From positions 7,936,501 through 8,000,500 of the forward strand of contig JARFIW010000170.1 of NCBI GenBank assembly GCA_036346225.1: a DNA stretch of 64,000 nt, given 5' to 3'. The DNA comes from Platerodrilus igneus (lineage: Eukaryota; Arthropoda; Insecta; Coleoptera; Lycidae). Of this stretch, positions 22,232-33,354 are shown one piece after another (positions within the stretch are counted from its first letter, which is position 1; every line of letters begins with the position of its first letter). The translations under genes were made by a program, and so were the position numbers. The notes beneath the pieces are model-generated. The model saw nothing but the letters and a program-made list of their open reading frames with translations, was not told where the DNA came from and searched no databases.

Positions 22232-23934
22232 AATTTTTTTATACAGCATGGGTACGTTATAATGCAATTCATCTTAACTGTTTAATTATTATATAGCTAA
22301 TTTATTCGATTACTTTCTGATGGAGTAATCGACGGTCTTCCGGCTAAGCTAGGAGTGTATTCCTCGTGTAGAGCTTATGAGGAGTGGTCGTGGGTTTTAC
22401 AACAAAAACATTAGTCATTTGGCTGACTCTAAAATACTAAATAGGGGTGCAAAGAGGCGCCACCAAGTCCTAGAGTTTTTAAATACGGGTTTGTCTTAAG
22501 AGAGAACTTTGAAGTCCTTTGAAGGAAAAATCGTCTTTACTGCTAAAGCAGGAGCTGTAAAAAAAAGTTGTGTTAGTATAATAACAAAGGGCAAGAAATG
22601 CACTCTTGCTCCTTTATACCATAAAAACAGATGTAGCTATTAGTACCAATAATTTAAACATTATTATAAAGGGAAACTTAGATATTAAACCTCTTGAAAG
22701 TGCTGTTTAGTGCTTATTTATCAAGTCACAGCTAAAATCTTTACTTTTATAAAAGGGTGTATATATAATATAATATATGAGCAAATTAGCAATGCACCAA
22801 ATTTCCCTATAATTTCCTTTCTTTAATTAATAATTTACAAACTTCTGTATTGGGTCTTTAAATCTGCGCCTCGACTAATGAAAACTCTTATCTCAGGTTA
22901 ATTTTGTGAATAAATCAATATTTGCATACAGCGTGAGTTCTGAACTATATACAGATGTGCGTGACACTGCCAGTCAAATGACCTCTAGTTAATACTACAT
23001 AAGCAATTTCTAAATGTGACAGTGTAAACAATTTACTTGAAAAAATACGCACAGTAAAACAATTTATATTAGTTAATAAATTAAGATTTCAATCGAGTAT
23101 AACGGGTTAAGTGTTTAAAATATGACACTGATAACTAATACCTGACTTTCAATGAAACGTCTTGCTGCTGAACAATGAAGCTCCACTGCCTACAGCGACG
23201 ACTCGAACCAGATGTGGGTTCTTAATACACTTATACTTATCGCCGTTGGTCTTATCAGGAATCTTAGCTCCGTGAAATCAACACCGTGCTCGACACCGAA
23301 GGTTCAGCAATCCCAGTGTTTCTTATAGCACCACTTCGAAACTCGTCAGTCTTCACAAAAACACTCCCAAAAATAAAACGGTCAATAGTAAGACAATTAC
23401 AAGAACTCTTGCATTTATCACTTTTTAATATTAACAGTTCCTTTATACTTTGAATATCACAGATACATTTTTAACATACGTTGAACTTTATGTTGGAGAT
23501 TACAATAATAATAAAAGTTATACAATTCGTAAAATATTACAAAAAAGATTATACTTTTAGTTCTATAGTTTGTCAAAACTCCTTTTTTTACAGTCTTTTT
23601 TCAAAATCAGTTTGCTTCTTATTTATCTTATCTCCATGGCGATCCCTCTCAAAACATTAAACCAGCCTACTCTTTACAATTCTCTTCCAACTAACATTCT
23701 ATGATCCATCTTTTTATTATCAAATCTTATTGCTCTTGTCAAATTCTAATTTGGAGTAAACTAATACACAAATGTCATTGGCCGAAAATTTATAAATTTT
23801 GATTGATATTTTAATCCTAACAACATGTGCTAAATAATTTCTTTTTAAATGAGTTGAATGTCTACAAAGTTGCAAGAAGTGAAATTCAATGACATAATGG
23901 ACTTATAACTATACACTGAAAATAAAATAAAATT

Positions 23935-24118
23935 TTTGCATCTTATAACTAATTTAAATCTAATAAAAACATGCTAATTGACTTTAATTTTTTAGGCTTT
24001 ACGTACATATTCAAATGAAAGTGAAAGTTTAACATCTTATACCTAACTTAAATCTAATGAAAACGTACTAGGTGACTTCAAATTTTAGCTTTACATACAT
24101 ATTCACATGGCAGTGAAG
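23935..24118. repeat. Two-copy ~95 bp tandem repeat
   Basis: Adjacent units share CATCTTATA, TTAAATCTAATAAAAAC/TTAAATCTAATGAAAAC, GCTTTACGTACATATTCA/GCTTTACATACATATTCA and a closing AGTGAA. They differ at roughly one base in eight. Confidence 0.8.
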
Positions 24119-24397
24119 TTTCCTTTTAAATATTGAAACAAATTTTTATGATATACAAGCAACAGCAGTTCACTTCATTGGAACATACTTCTCAAATTTA
24201 CTTTACGAAATCACCAACACCCAATTTGAAATCTTAAAACTCCAATTTTCTCTGAAATATACTTTTTACATATCTTTAACCAGCAACTGCCCTCACCATC
24301 TCCTTCATCAATCACTTTATGAACTAGAAGTCTAATATCTGAGTGGTACTTCAGTGCGTAAAAGTTCAAATATCATATATATCACATAATATATCAC

Positions 24398-24422
24398 AAT
24401 ATATATATATATATATATATAT
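24398..24422. repeat. (AT)n microsatellite
   Basis: About twelve uninterrupted AT units follow imperfect ATATATCACA units. Confidence 0.95.
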
Positions 24423-25375
24423 GCCTTTACCTTTTAACTCAATTAACCCTACCTTTGGACTCACTTGTTCAAAATAAAATATATGATGTCTTTAATTAAA
24501 TTTAGCTCTTTTTGTGATAAAATTTTATATACAAAATATACATCAATAAAGTGGTATAATCTTTTAGACGCAGATATTTAAACATAAAACTAGTTTTTTA
24601 AACTAATTACCCAAAATACACAGATCTGATACCTTGGTTTACAAATATATGTTAAATATTTAAAGACAATTAAAATTAGTTCTCATAATTACTTGATGTG
24701 TCTATGAATTTAAATGGAATACTTTTTAGGATTAAATAAAGATATTCGTAATCTTCATTATTGGCAGTAATATCAAATATAACCCATAATTCATACTACA
24801 GCAAATTCCAAACAACCAGTTTTCATAATTACTTTGTAAAACAAAAGTCGTAAAATGCTACAATGCTATTTTTAATTATCAGCCTCTCTGTTAAGTTATA
24901 CGAACAGCTGTAGTCAGGTCAAGTTGCTAGAAAAACGCTTACCTTGCAAACTCGTACTTTGAACTTTATTGAAACAAATACCTTGTCGAAACCACATATG
25001 TTGGTCTGTATTCCTTCAACAAACAAGTGACGTCAACGAACCTTCTATATATTATTGCGTATTATGCTGAATCCTTACTGGAAACCATCTACACCAACTT
25101 GTTGTGCAATTCACTGAAGCAAATCAAAACAAAGCTAATCCATAAAACGGGCTATCCAAAGTACATCATTTTCGACGTTTCTTTAACTTATGTTAAAGCG
25201 AGATTATGTAACGGTAAATTGAGAAATTAAACATAATATTTCAACTTATAAATTCGCAAGCTTATCAACGGGGAATGTGCAGAATTAATATTTATTACAT
25301 TTTTGTTAAGGAAATTAAAACTTGATAATTTATGGAGATTAAAAGTTAGTGAACCATTGATATTAAAATCGACAA

Positions 25376-25475
25376 ACTAGTGAGATTGTTATTAATCAAT
25401 CAGTGAAACTATTTTTAATAAATCAGTGAGATTATTATCGATCAAACAGTAAGATTATTATTAAGTCAGTGAGCG
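25376..25475. repeat. Short tandem repeat, ~28 bp unit, about four copies
   Basis: The phrase atca[a/g]tgagattattatt recurs with small changes. No function is suggested by the sequence. Confidence 0.7.
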
Positions 25476-26810
25476 CTATAATAAAATCATTTAGTCTGAC
25501 ATTATAATAATTTAATTTGCTTACCATGATCAGAAACAAAACTAAAGTCAAGTGCTTTCAACACCTGATCACGTTGCCGTGCCTTTGGCGATTCGCAAGT
25601 CAGTCGCTCGAACTAAAATTCTTGGCCATGATGCGTGTCACTAGAGTGAAAGCTCGAGCTTGACTAAACTTAGTGGACGAAATGCGCACTAAGCACAAGA
25701 ATCGTCTGACATTTGGAATGTTATTCAGACAACCAACGTTTACGAATAGAGCCTAAGCTTAATTAATATACGCCTCGTGATTGGGCTACATTGTACTGAT
25801 CGGTACATTTATTAATATTGCAAAAATTATTTGTTTATTTAAATAAATAGTGCAGTGCATTTTATAAATAAATTTATAAGCTTTTATAATTGTCAAAAAA
25901 AATTGTTATAACGTAGCAAGACATGTACTAAACCTTACTTCATGCACTACACTTTGTTTGATTGCCGTGGCAATTTCAACTTCTACACCTTTATATGTGG
26001 TTGACGCTTAAATGTTTTCATACACGCTGGAAAACTATCACTGTTTAATTAATTTGCATTTACTTTGAGAATATTTTCAAACCTTTGCACATCAGTCATT
26101 AACTGAGCTCACAAAAATTTACGAATTGCTTATTTTACTCGCAGGCCCATTAACCAACCCAAAATGTTCTTCAACAGCTACCAAACGATTACAACTGAGG
26201 CTGTGACTGCTTTTCAACTGAAGCCAATACATCGGGACCCCAATTGTTGAAAATTTTTTTTTCCTCACCGGAAAAGCTTTCTCCGACTACAACGTTGTTG
26301 GTAATTAGTGTAGAGCCTTTAGCACAACTTATTATCACTAAAACTTTCACTATTCTGAATATAATTTATGAAGATCTTTGAAATTATATTCACAACTCAA
26401 ATAATTAAATAAAAGGCTTGTCCTTACTTCTTCCTTCTGAAAAGGTAATTTACCTATTTTTAGCAAGTTGAACAATATAAGTTTCAACAGTTTATTTAAT
26501 TTCTTTAACTTATGACTGTGTGCAACGCGTTGTGGTATTGGTGTTTCGCCTTTTTATGTTCATGGTGTTAAGTAAACATTAGTGTACTCAATGAATTACC
26601 AAAGGTTTAAAGCAAACCAAGAAAAACGTGTAGATATACTAATTGCTATTTCCGGTCTTTTTATCCTTAATTCGAAGGAGCACTAACTTCTCTTCATTAT
26701 TTTAGCCACTCCAGGTTAGGTGACGTTCTCTTCCTCCTTCAGTTCCTTCTTTCAATCTTTATCTCCACTCTCATGCCTCGGCAGATTAACACCGGCTGCT
26801 TATATTCTCT

Positions 26811-27106
26811 GGCGGCTCCGTGGCGTAGTGGTATGTGTGTGACTACTACGCCCAAGGTCCCGGGTTCGAATCCCGACACGGTCCGCTTGAAAAATGTTAG
26901 GCGAGCATTTTTCACAAAAATACACCCTTGTTCGGATGAGAGGTAAAATGGAGGTCCCGTGTGTGAGTGTTGTCACGCACGTTAAAGATCCCTACCTTGC
27001 TTGGAACAGCAAGGGTTCGGCAAAATTCCAAATTTTCCAGGTAATAAAAACTCGCTTCCTGGCCAATGTAGTACCTTCGGGTGGAGCATTGGAAAATCAC
27101 ATGTAA
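26811..27106 (+). repeat. tRNA-derived SINE, best preserved full-length copy
   Basis: This 296-base copy is bracketed by a perfect 14-base target-site duplication, tgcttatattctct (26,797-26,810 and 27,107-27,120). The head has A box TGGCGTAGTGGT (about 26,820-26,831) and B box GGTTCGAATCC (about 26,863-26,873). The body contains GTTCGGATGAGAGGTAAAAT, GGAGGTCCCGTGTG and CACGCACGTTAAAGATCCC, then GGCAAAATTCC and the tail GGTGGAGCATTGGAAAATC. Pol III would start near the head. There is no A-rich tail, so the 3' end was probably recognised by a LINE with its own specific 3' sequence. Confidence 0.96.
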
Positions 27107-27120
27107 TGCTTATATTCTCT

Positions 27121-28607
27121 TCCGAAGTATTTCCAATCACTTGTCGCGGTAAAAATTACTCATTTATCGATATACTAGGTTTCCTTAGGTTTCGATGACA
27201 AAATCAGTGCTCCAGCGTAGCCCAAATGTAACTCTGAGGATCGTAGGGGTACCGTAAACGATGCTTGGATCTCAAAGGGCTTTAGCAAAGGTCCCAAAGC
27301 GCAAGACCTGATGAAAATAATAAGGCCTCAGGAACGACGAGCTTAAAGGAACAACGAAGAGTATTCTACGGTTCTCGGATAAACCCCAAGAAACTCCCTA
27401 TATCAGGACAGAATACGTTGCAGTAACCAAGAACCAGGTTTACATAGGGGATATAATTGTAAACTTTACGTATTCCAAACTATATTCCAAACATATCAAA
27501 TACACATAATGAAATTTGAATAGAATGTTTTGATTTTATATAAACTTAATAATAAAATATTTACTATATTATATGTGACCTAATAAGATAGTAATTTAAT
27601 TTCAACCCAGCAATAATAGTACTTACAGTACTTAAGCCAATCTGAACAGGAGCATAGCCGCATATAGCCGATATGGGTATCGTTAACTCCAAAAGAGAAT
27701 TAATAAATAAAAACCAAAAGTAGCGTGTAATTTAAACCGCATAAATGTAAATAACATATTTATGATTATAAACTTTTATAGTGGGTCATGTTGATTCTTT
27801 AGAAAAGCTTAAAATTATGCAATAACAGTATATTTATTAATATATCCCAAATATTGAGCGTTTACAAATTCAGTTGCACAATTTACTTTCAATGTTAAGT
27901 AGTGCAGTACACATACACTCCACACATAGTGTAAAAAAATTATAGACGTTTTGTTGGTAAGATTCACGAAGATTAAAATTCAAATAATTACATTTTATTC
28001 CCTACAGTGCAACACGGGATACCTTGTTTGTATTTAGACTGATTAAAAGAATGCGTCACAAACACGCGGTTCTTGCATGTTAGAATTATATAAGTTCACT
28101 TTGGAATCACGTGTTCATGCGCCATGCACTTGATAGACAGATCAGACAATGACCTAATTTCCCCCTCTGAACACAGAAGGAGGTGGAAGAGCAAATGGCA
28201 ACCAGTTACACCCGATAAAAGGGCGAAATAAATAAATTAATTACAAGTCCCGAACATCAATAGATGTGCGGGTAAACCAAAAACAAGTTGGTTTGTCGTC
28301 AAACACCCTTTTGATTAGGGAATAGAAATTTCCTCGTGGTGAATACAAATTTTCGATATAACCTACAATACTAACAATTATCGGGCTCCCAACAAGGTCT
28401 ATTTGAAATTGAAATACCCGATGATAGGGTTGCTCTTGGGTTAGTGGACTTTTAGTTAGTTACTTGATGAAGGCGTAATTGTAAGTCAACTTTTAGTAAA
28501 ACAGGTATTATTTTTGATGGTATCGATGTATGATGCTGGTTGTAAAAATGATTGCTAAATGTACAGTGTTACGTCAGTAAAATTGTAAGATTTGAACATG
28601 ATAAGAT
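27121..28607. other. Gene-free stretch
   Basis: No protein or RNA motif is seen. The block at 27,200-27,440 is less AT-rich and may be a transposon fragment of unknown type. Confidence 0.35.
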
Positions 28608-28730
28608 TAATTGCACTGATTGTGATATTCAATAAATGTTTGATGCTTTAAGAATGAACTTAAAATTAATTTTATCATATTTTTGGTTTTATGTATTTTG
28701 TTGCCGTCACTGACCTGAATATTAATGTAA
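28608..28730 (+). repeat. ~123 bp repeat at the 5' side of the hAT relic (partner at 35,162)
   Basis: This is nearly identical to 35,162-35,284, sharing for example AAGAATGAACTTAAAATTAA and TTGGTTTTATGTATTTTGTT. It lies just before the first hAT-like codons, so it is probably part of the 5' end of the hAT family. Here the splice acceptor-like CAG of the partner is CCG. Confidence 0.85.
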
Positions 28731-28746
28731 CTGTGATGAAAACTGA

Positions 28747-30925
28747 CATACTTCAGATGCAAATGAAAATATAGAAAGTAGGTTAATTGACACAAGCTAT
28801 GATGTTGACATTACAAATATTGTTACAAAACTAAGCACAGATATAGGCAATTTTTAAGGTTTTTTATCTAAACAGGCCAAAGAATTAATTTTAGCATCTA
28901 ACCCTTTCCGACCAAAGGGGCCATTTCCGAAAGATAAAAAAAGTAAAAGGTCTTTTAATTCATCGTGCCATTCACTAAAAACATTAACTGGGCAACACGT
29001 TCATAGGTTGTGGTTGTGCTACTCACAAAAACCAAATGGCGTTTATTGCGAACCATGTTGGCTTTTTAATGAATCTATCGAAGCTCAGAATTGGCGAGAT
29101 GGTAGCATTCGTAACTGGAAGGGTCTAATAAAAAGATTAAAAGACATGAAACAAGTACTGCCCATCTTCAAACTTTTCTAACCTACGCGAAAATACAATT
29201 TAACCATAGCTGACAAAATTTTTGACGAGCGAAGAAAATGGAAACAAATATTTACAAGAATTGTTGATGTTGTCCGAACAATAGCTGTGTCTTCCCTGCC
29301 TTTCCGGGGTCATAGGGAAAATATCACCACAATTTTGCCTGAATGTGGCCATTTTTGAACATAGCACGTTAGCACGTTATGATTCTCTTCTAAAAGCTCG
29401 CATCACAAATGAAAAATCACGACCAAACTATTTGCATCATAAAATTCAAAATGAAATTATTACTTTATTGGGTAATTCTGTGATTGAATCTCTATTGAAG
29501 AAAATTCGTTCGGCTTCTTTTTTCTCCATAATTGTTGACACCACACTTGTCAAAAAAAGATCAAATAAGCGTTGTCATCAGGTATGTAACTATATCAGAA
29601 AAATGTCCTACATCAACAGAATTAAAAATAAACGAATTGTTTTTGGGATTTTTTTAAATATGTGATCAAACAAGTGATGGTTTTGAGAATAAGTTTTAGA
29701 AGTTTTACGAAAAATGGTGTGGATATAGAAAGGTGTAGAGGATAAGGCTATGACGCCGCAGCTACAATGAGTGGGCAATATATTGGTTTACAAAAAGCAT
29801 AAAGGATATTGCTTCTTATGCAGAATATATACATTGCGTTAGATACAATTTAAATTTAGTTATAAACGAGTGAGTAACACATATTTCTAAAATACGTCAG
29901 TTTTTCGATATTGTATGTTTTCTTTAGTGAAAGCTTACCTCGCTGGCAAGAATTAAATGAGATTATTAACGTTAATGTAAAGGAAGATTTTTCCAAAAGA
30001 AATCCTTAACATTAAAAAAATTGTCCAACAAGATGGTCACCCCGTAATGGTTGTTTAATTGTTTTAAAAATCTATTATGAAATGCTTGACTAAAATTATA
30101 TTACAAGCTTCCAAGAAACCTGTAGTAGATGACGCTCTATCTATTAGGAATCACCTTGATAGATTTGATTTCGTACTTGCCCTAACCCTTGAAAGCAAAG
30201 TGCTTGAAATTACAAACATTGTATCATAATGTGTGCAGGAGGAAACGGCGAAACTCGACAAAGCATAGCTCTTGGTAAGCCCTGCATATGATAAATTAAA
30301 ACTTTTAAGAGCCAACTTCCCTGCTCTTTTGGAAGATGCATCACAGTTAGCGCGGTCTTGGAGTATATCCTAAGGAAAAGCGTAAGCGAACTGTACGTTT
30401 TTTTGATGAACTGGCTTCAGATTACAGAATCGACAATCCCCTGAAATCCTTTGAAGTGAAAGTGTTTAATGCTTCTTTGGATGTTATAATAAATAAGTTG
30501 AAAGATCTAATTAACCAAAAATTAAAAACAAAGTCAATTGCTCGTGTGAACAAGTATGCAAGAGAGTTATCTGAAAATTTAGTGGATCAGGTTAGAACTC
30601 TCCTAAAAAATTAAATAAGCCAGAAGAAAAGTGTTAAAGAAATTGCAAGTTTATTACCTGAAGAAAATTCTTATCCTATAAGCTGCTTCACTGATCTTAC
30701 AACTGCTTTGGAACATACCTGACGTTACCCGTAACCACAGCTACAGCTGAAAGAAGTTTCTTCAAGTTAAAACTTACAAAGTCTTATTTAATAAGCGCAA
30801 TGACCCAAATGCGTCTAAGCAGTCTGTTAATTTTAAGTATTAAACATGAAGAAGCTCTTAAAGTAGACATAAGTGAAGTAGTAGGAAAATTTTTAATTAA
30901 GAAAAACCTGAGACTAGGAGTTCAG
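28747..30925 (+). pseudogene. hAT transposase relic (ZMYM1-like/DUF4371 type), decayed full length
   Basis: Conceptual reading gives a TTF-type zinc finger (SNPFRPKGPFPKDKK, then RLWLCYSQKPNGVYCEPCWLF, about 28,900-29,070). The DUF4371-type region follows (FDERRKWKQIF, LPFRGHRENI, IARYDSLLKARI, YLHHKIQNEIITLLG, FFSIIVDTT, 29,225-29,560), and then the catalytic-core block CRG-stop-GYDAAATMSGQYIGLQ near 29,740-29,800. A central region contains LPRWQEL and TRWS. At the C-terminus is the hAT dimerisation block (LPVTTATAERSFFKLKLTKSYL with MTQMRLSSLLILSIKHEEALK, 30,725-30,860). An active enzyme would cut and paste the element. Many stops and frameshifts (for example TAA within the GYDAA motif) show it is long dead. 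Terminal inverted repeats were not identified. Confidence 0.88.
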
Positions 30926-31739
30926 AATACATTTAATTTTATTTTAGAAGTAAAAGTATTCATTTGGCAGTATAGCATTGAAACTGGGCTTTTCAATTTT
31001 GTTTTTATGCCTAATATTAAGCAGTTTTTCTATAAGTTTGTGTTCTCCAAGGAACCCGTGTGTTATAAAAGTTGTTGAACAAAGCAATACTTGCTTTGTT
31101 ATGTTTTATTCTACTTCTACTGGAGACAGCTTAGAGGATGACATGATTTAGATAAAATAATTTAGACTAGGTAAGTATGGTAGTTGTGTCATACTATTTA
31201 ATGGTATCACAATTGGCAAAAGGTTTTCTATCGTTGAATTCGTTTCTGCATAGAAATAAATTCATAGTTATATAAAATAATTGTAAGGATTAACGGCTGT
31301 GTACTTTGAATAAATTAATCAAGCCTAAATTTTCGAAGGACCAGTACATAAATACATATGTACACACACACGTGACCAAGTATTTCAATTTATATGTAAA
31401 TTCAACACACTCACCTGAACAAAACACATCACGTTCCAACTGTACTCTCGACACAACACATCACGTCCTTTCGTCTCTAAGGATGGCGGCAAACAGCCCG
31501 GAATGTCCGTTTTCCATGCATCAGGTAACAAACCACAGCGGGTGGTCGAGAGTGGTGGTTTCACTAAATTAAAATACTAGTCTATCCGCGAACAAAATTT
31601 ACACCCACAAATTTACAATATAACCCTATTAATTCTAAACAGGCTGGAAACGAATTATTTAAACATGTCATGGGTCATTCTTATTTCTATAAAGAGGCCC
31701 TCTCAAACGTTTTGCGGGCGGGCCCCCAAGTTGTTAGCG
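30926..31739. other. Gene-free stretch after the hAT relic
   Basis: A chance-like 88-codon plus frame (31,306-31,572) shows no motif. A GC-rich block at 31,690-31,740 (ggcgggcccccaagttgt) borders the LINE fragment. The 3' end of the hAT element should lie here. Confidence 0.35.
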
Positions 31740-32190
31740 CCGCCACTGGCTAACCTACATATTTTCCTGAAATTTCCACAGCCCACATCTTGCACTATCT
31801 GTGAGCAATAGTCTAATCTAGGTCTACTTCTATATCTTCTTCTTCCTTCTATGCTTCTAATATATGCCGCGCTATTTCGTATCATCTTACCGTTTTCCAC
31901 ATATTTCTTCCTTTTACTACCACTTTGTACCTCTTTGTAATTAACTTTGTCTGTCTATGATATCTTCATCATACGTCTGTAGCACCACATTTTAAATGCT
32001 TTATTTTTTTCTTGTTCGCTTCTCTTACTGTCCACGTTTCACAGCTGTACAGTGTTGTGCCACACACATATGCCTTCAGAAATTTTTTTCTTGCTTCTGT
32101 TTTTGTTGTTTCCGAAAATGGCTGCTTTTCTTTTTTTATCTTTTGCACTTTTCCGCTTCTATTGTTCTCTAAAAACTTACACTATTTCAC
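31740..32190 (-). pseudogene. LINE reverse-transcriptase C-terminal fragment, copy 1
   Basis: Minus-strand reading gives KAYVCGTTLYSCETWTVREA, IKAFKMWCYRRMMKIS followed by a stop, then GRRRYRSRPRLDYCSQIVQDVG. These motifs are the hallmark of the C-terminal end of one group of non-LTR (endonuclease-RT) elements of insects, of which RTE-like families are one possibility. The polymerase core is absent. It lies about 300 bp from a second copy of the same family in the same orientation. Confidence 0.82.
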
Positions 32191-32449
32191 CGATATTCAA
32201 TAGTACGCGAAGCGGGCTAAGCAACCTGACGGCTACCAAAGTCCCCACCACTAAGATACTTGCCAATCAATAGTTTTACAATTACTCACTTCTCACAATC
32301 AACATTTGTAGAGTATTTGGCAAAACGAACACTTGTAACAACCTGTAACTACGATAATCGTCAGGTTTAAATACAATTAATTTTTTCATCAATGAAACTG
32401 ATTCGATGCGTATCTCCACTAATTTCTATTCTGAGCTAATCTAGATATT

Positions 32450-33147
32450 TCCGTGAAATTTCACCAACCTACATTTTTCACTATCTGTTTCCAATAGTCC
32501 AATCTAGGTCTACCTCTGCTTCTCCTTTTTCCTTTCTCTGCTTCTAATATACTCCATCTATTCTCTCATGCCTTAGAATGTGTCCTATGATCCTATCTTT
32601 CCTATTTATGATGTTCACCACATACTTGTTTCTTCTCTTATGATTTCTAGTACCTCATTGTTCTTAACTTGGTCTATTTATGAAATCTTCATCATACGTC
32701 TGTAGCACCACATTTCAAAGGCTTCTATCCTTTTCTGTCTGCTTCTCCTATTGTCCAAGTTTTACAGTGGTGTAGTGCTGTTCTCCACACATATGCTTTC
32801 AGTTATCTTTTCTTTGTTTCTATGTTTGTTGTTTTTGAACATAGTAGTTGATTTTTCTTGTTAAATACAGCCCGACCTTGTGCAAATCTTTGTTTTATAT
32901 CTTTTACACTCTTCCCAACTTGCGTTATTCCACTTCCAAAATAGCAAAAATCTTTAGGCTGTTGTAAGTTCTCGTTTCCTAATTGTATTCTGGTTTTTGA
33001 CTTAACTACACCTACTTTACATACTAGTACCTTAGTTTTATTTTTGTTAATTTTCATACCGTATCTCTCTGTTAGTACTGTTTCCGTTTCATTATGAGTT
33101 ACTTCTAACTCTTCCTTGCTAGATGCTAATACCGCTGTATCATGTAA
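32450..33147 (-). pseudogene. LINE reverse-transcriptase C-terminal fragment, copy 2
   Basis: Reading from 33,147 leftwards starts within a damaged YxDD box (a Tyr, then DTAV after a loss of bases). It continues with ASSKEELEV, MKINKNKTKVLVCKVG, FCYFGSGITQVGKSVKDIKQR, NKKNQLLCSKT, IEAFEMWCYRRMMKIS followed by a stop, VKNNEVLEI and RIIGHILRHERIDG. It is a longer version of copy 1, about 5% to 15% different in the shared part by eye. It is 5'-truncated at the active site and interrupted by stops. Confidence 0.88.
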
Positions 33148-33273
33148 ACATTACATAATAAACCGTTCCACTAGAAAAATATGGGTAACTTTTGACTGGA
33201 GGGTAGTAGAAAATGTTTGTTAACAAATACGTAATTAAAGAGAAAAATTCTATAAGAAACTCCCATTGCACAT

Positions 33274-33348
33274 TGTTACGTTCATCGAGGCCCCACGTTG
33301 GGCGCCAAAATTTTGATACGTTCATCGAGGCAGCCACGGTGGGCGCCA
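33274..33348 (-). repeat. Duplicated tRNA-Lys 3'-end-like motif (retrotransposon primer-site sequence)
   Basis: Two 40-base tandem units each read acgttcatcgaggc followed by a form of cacgttgggcgcca (33,278-33,307 and 33,318-33,348; the second has cacggtgggcgcca). On the minus strand each begins TGGCGCCCA, the classic primer-binding site complementary to tRNA-Lys. The unit is followed on the right by TGTTACGG, a typical LTR end. It suggests an LTR retrotransposon edge with a doubled primer site. Confidence 0.65.
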
Positions 33349-33354
33349 AATATA

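Larger units (their letters stand above)
22246..26796. other. Long AT-rich stretch without recognisable genes
   Basis: Only chance frames up to 67 codons are seen. It contains the small tandem repeats listed separately. Less AT-rich blocks at about 23,150-23,380 and 25,540-25,760 could be old LTR pieces, but no partner copy or primer-binding site was found. Confidence 0.4.

Noticed and set aside
26165..26270. Possible primer-binding site (ggaccccaattgttgaa) marking another LTR element
   Set aside because: It does not end in the TGG expected from a tRNA CCA end at an LTR edge, and no LTR pair was found.
31703..31900. 65-codon frame as a possible host gene
   Set aside because: Its core (RSRPRLDYCSQIVQDVG) is the C-terminal end of a LINE reverse-transcriptase ORF.
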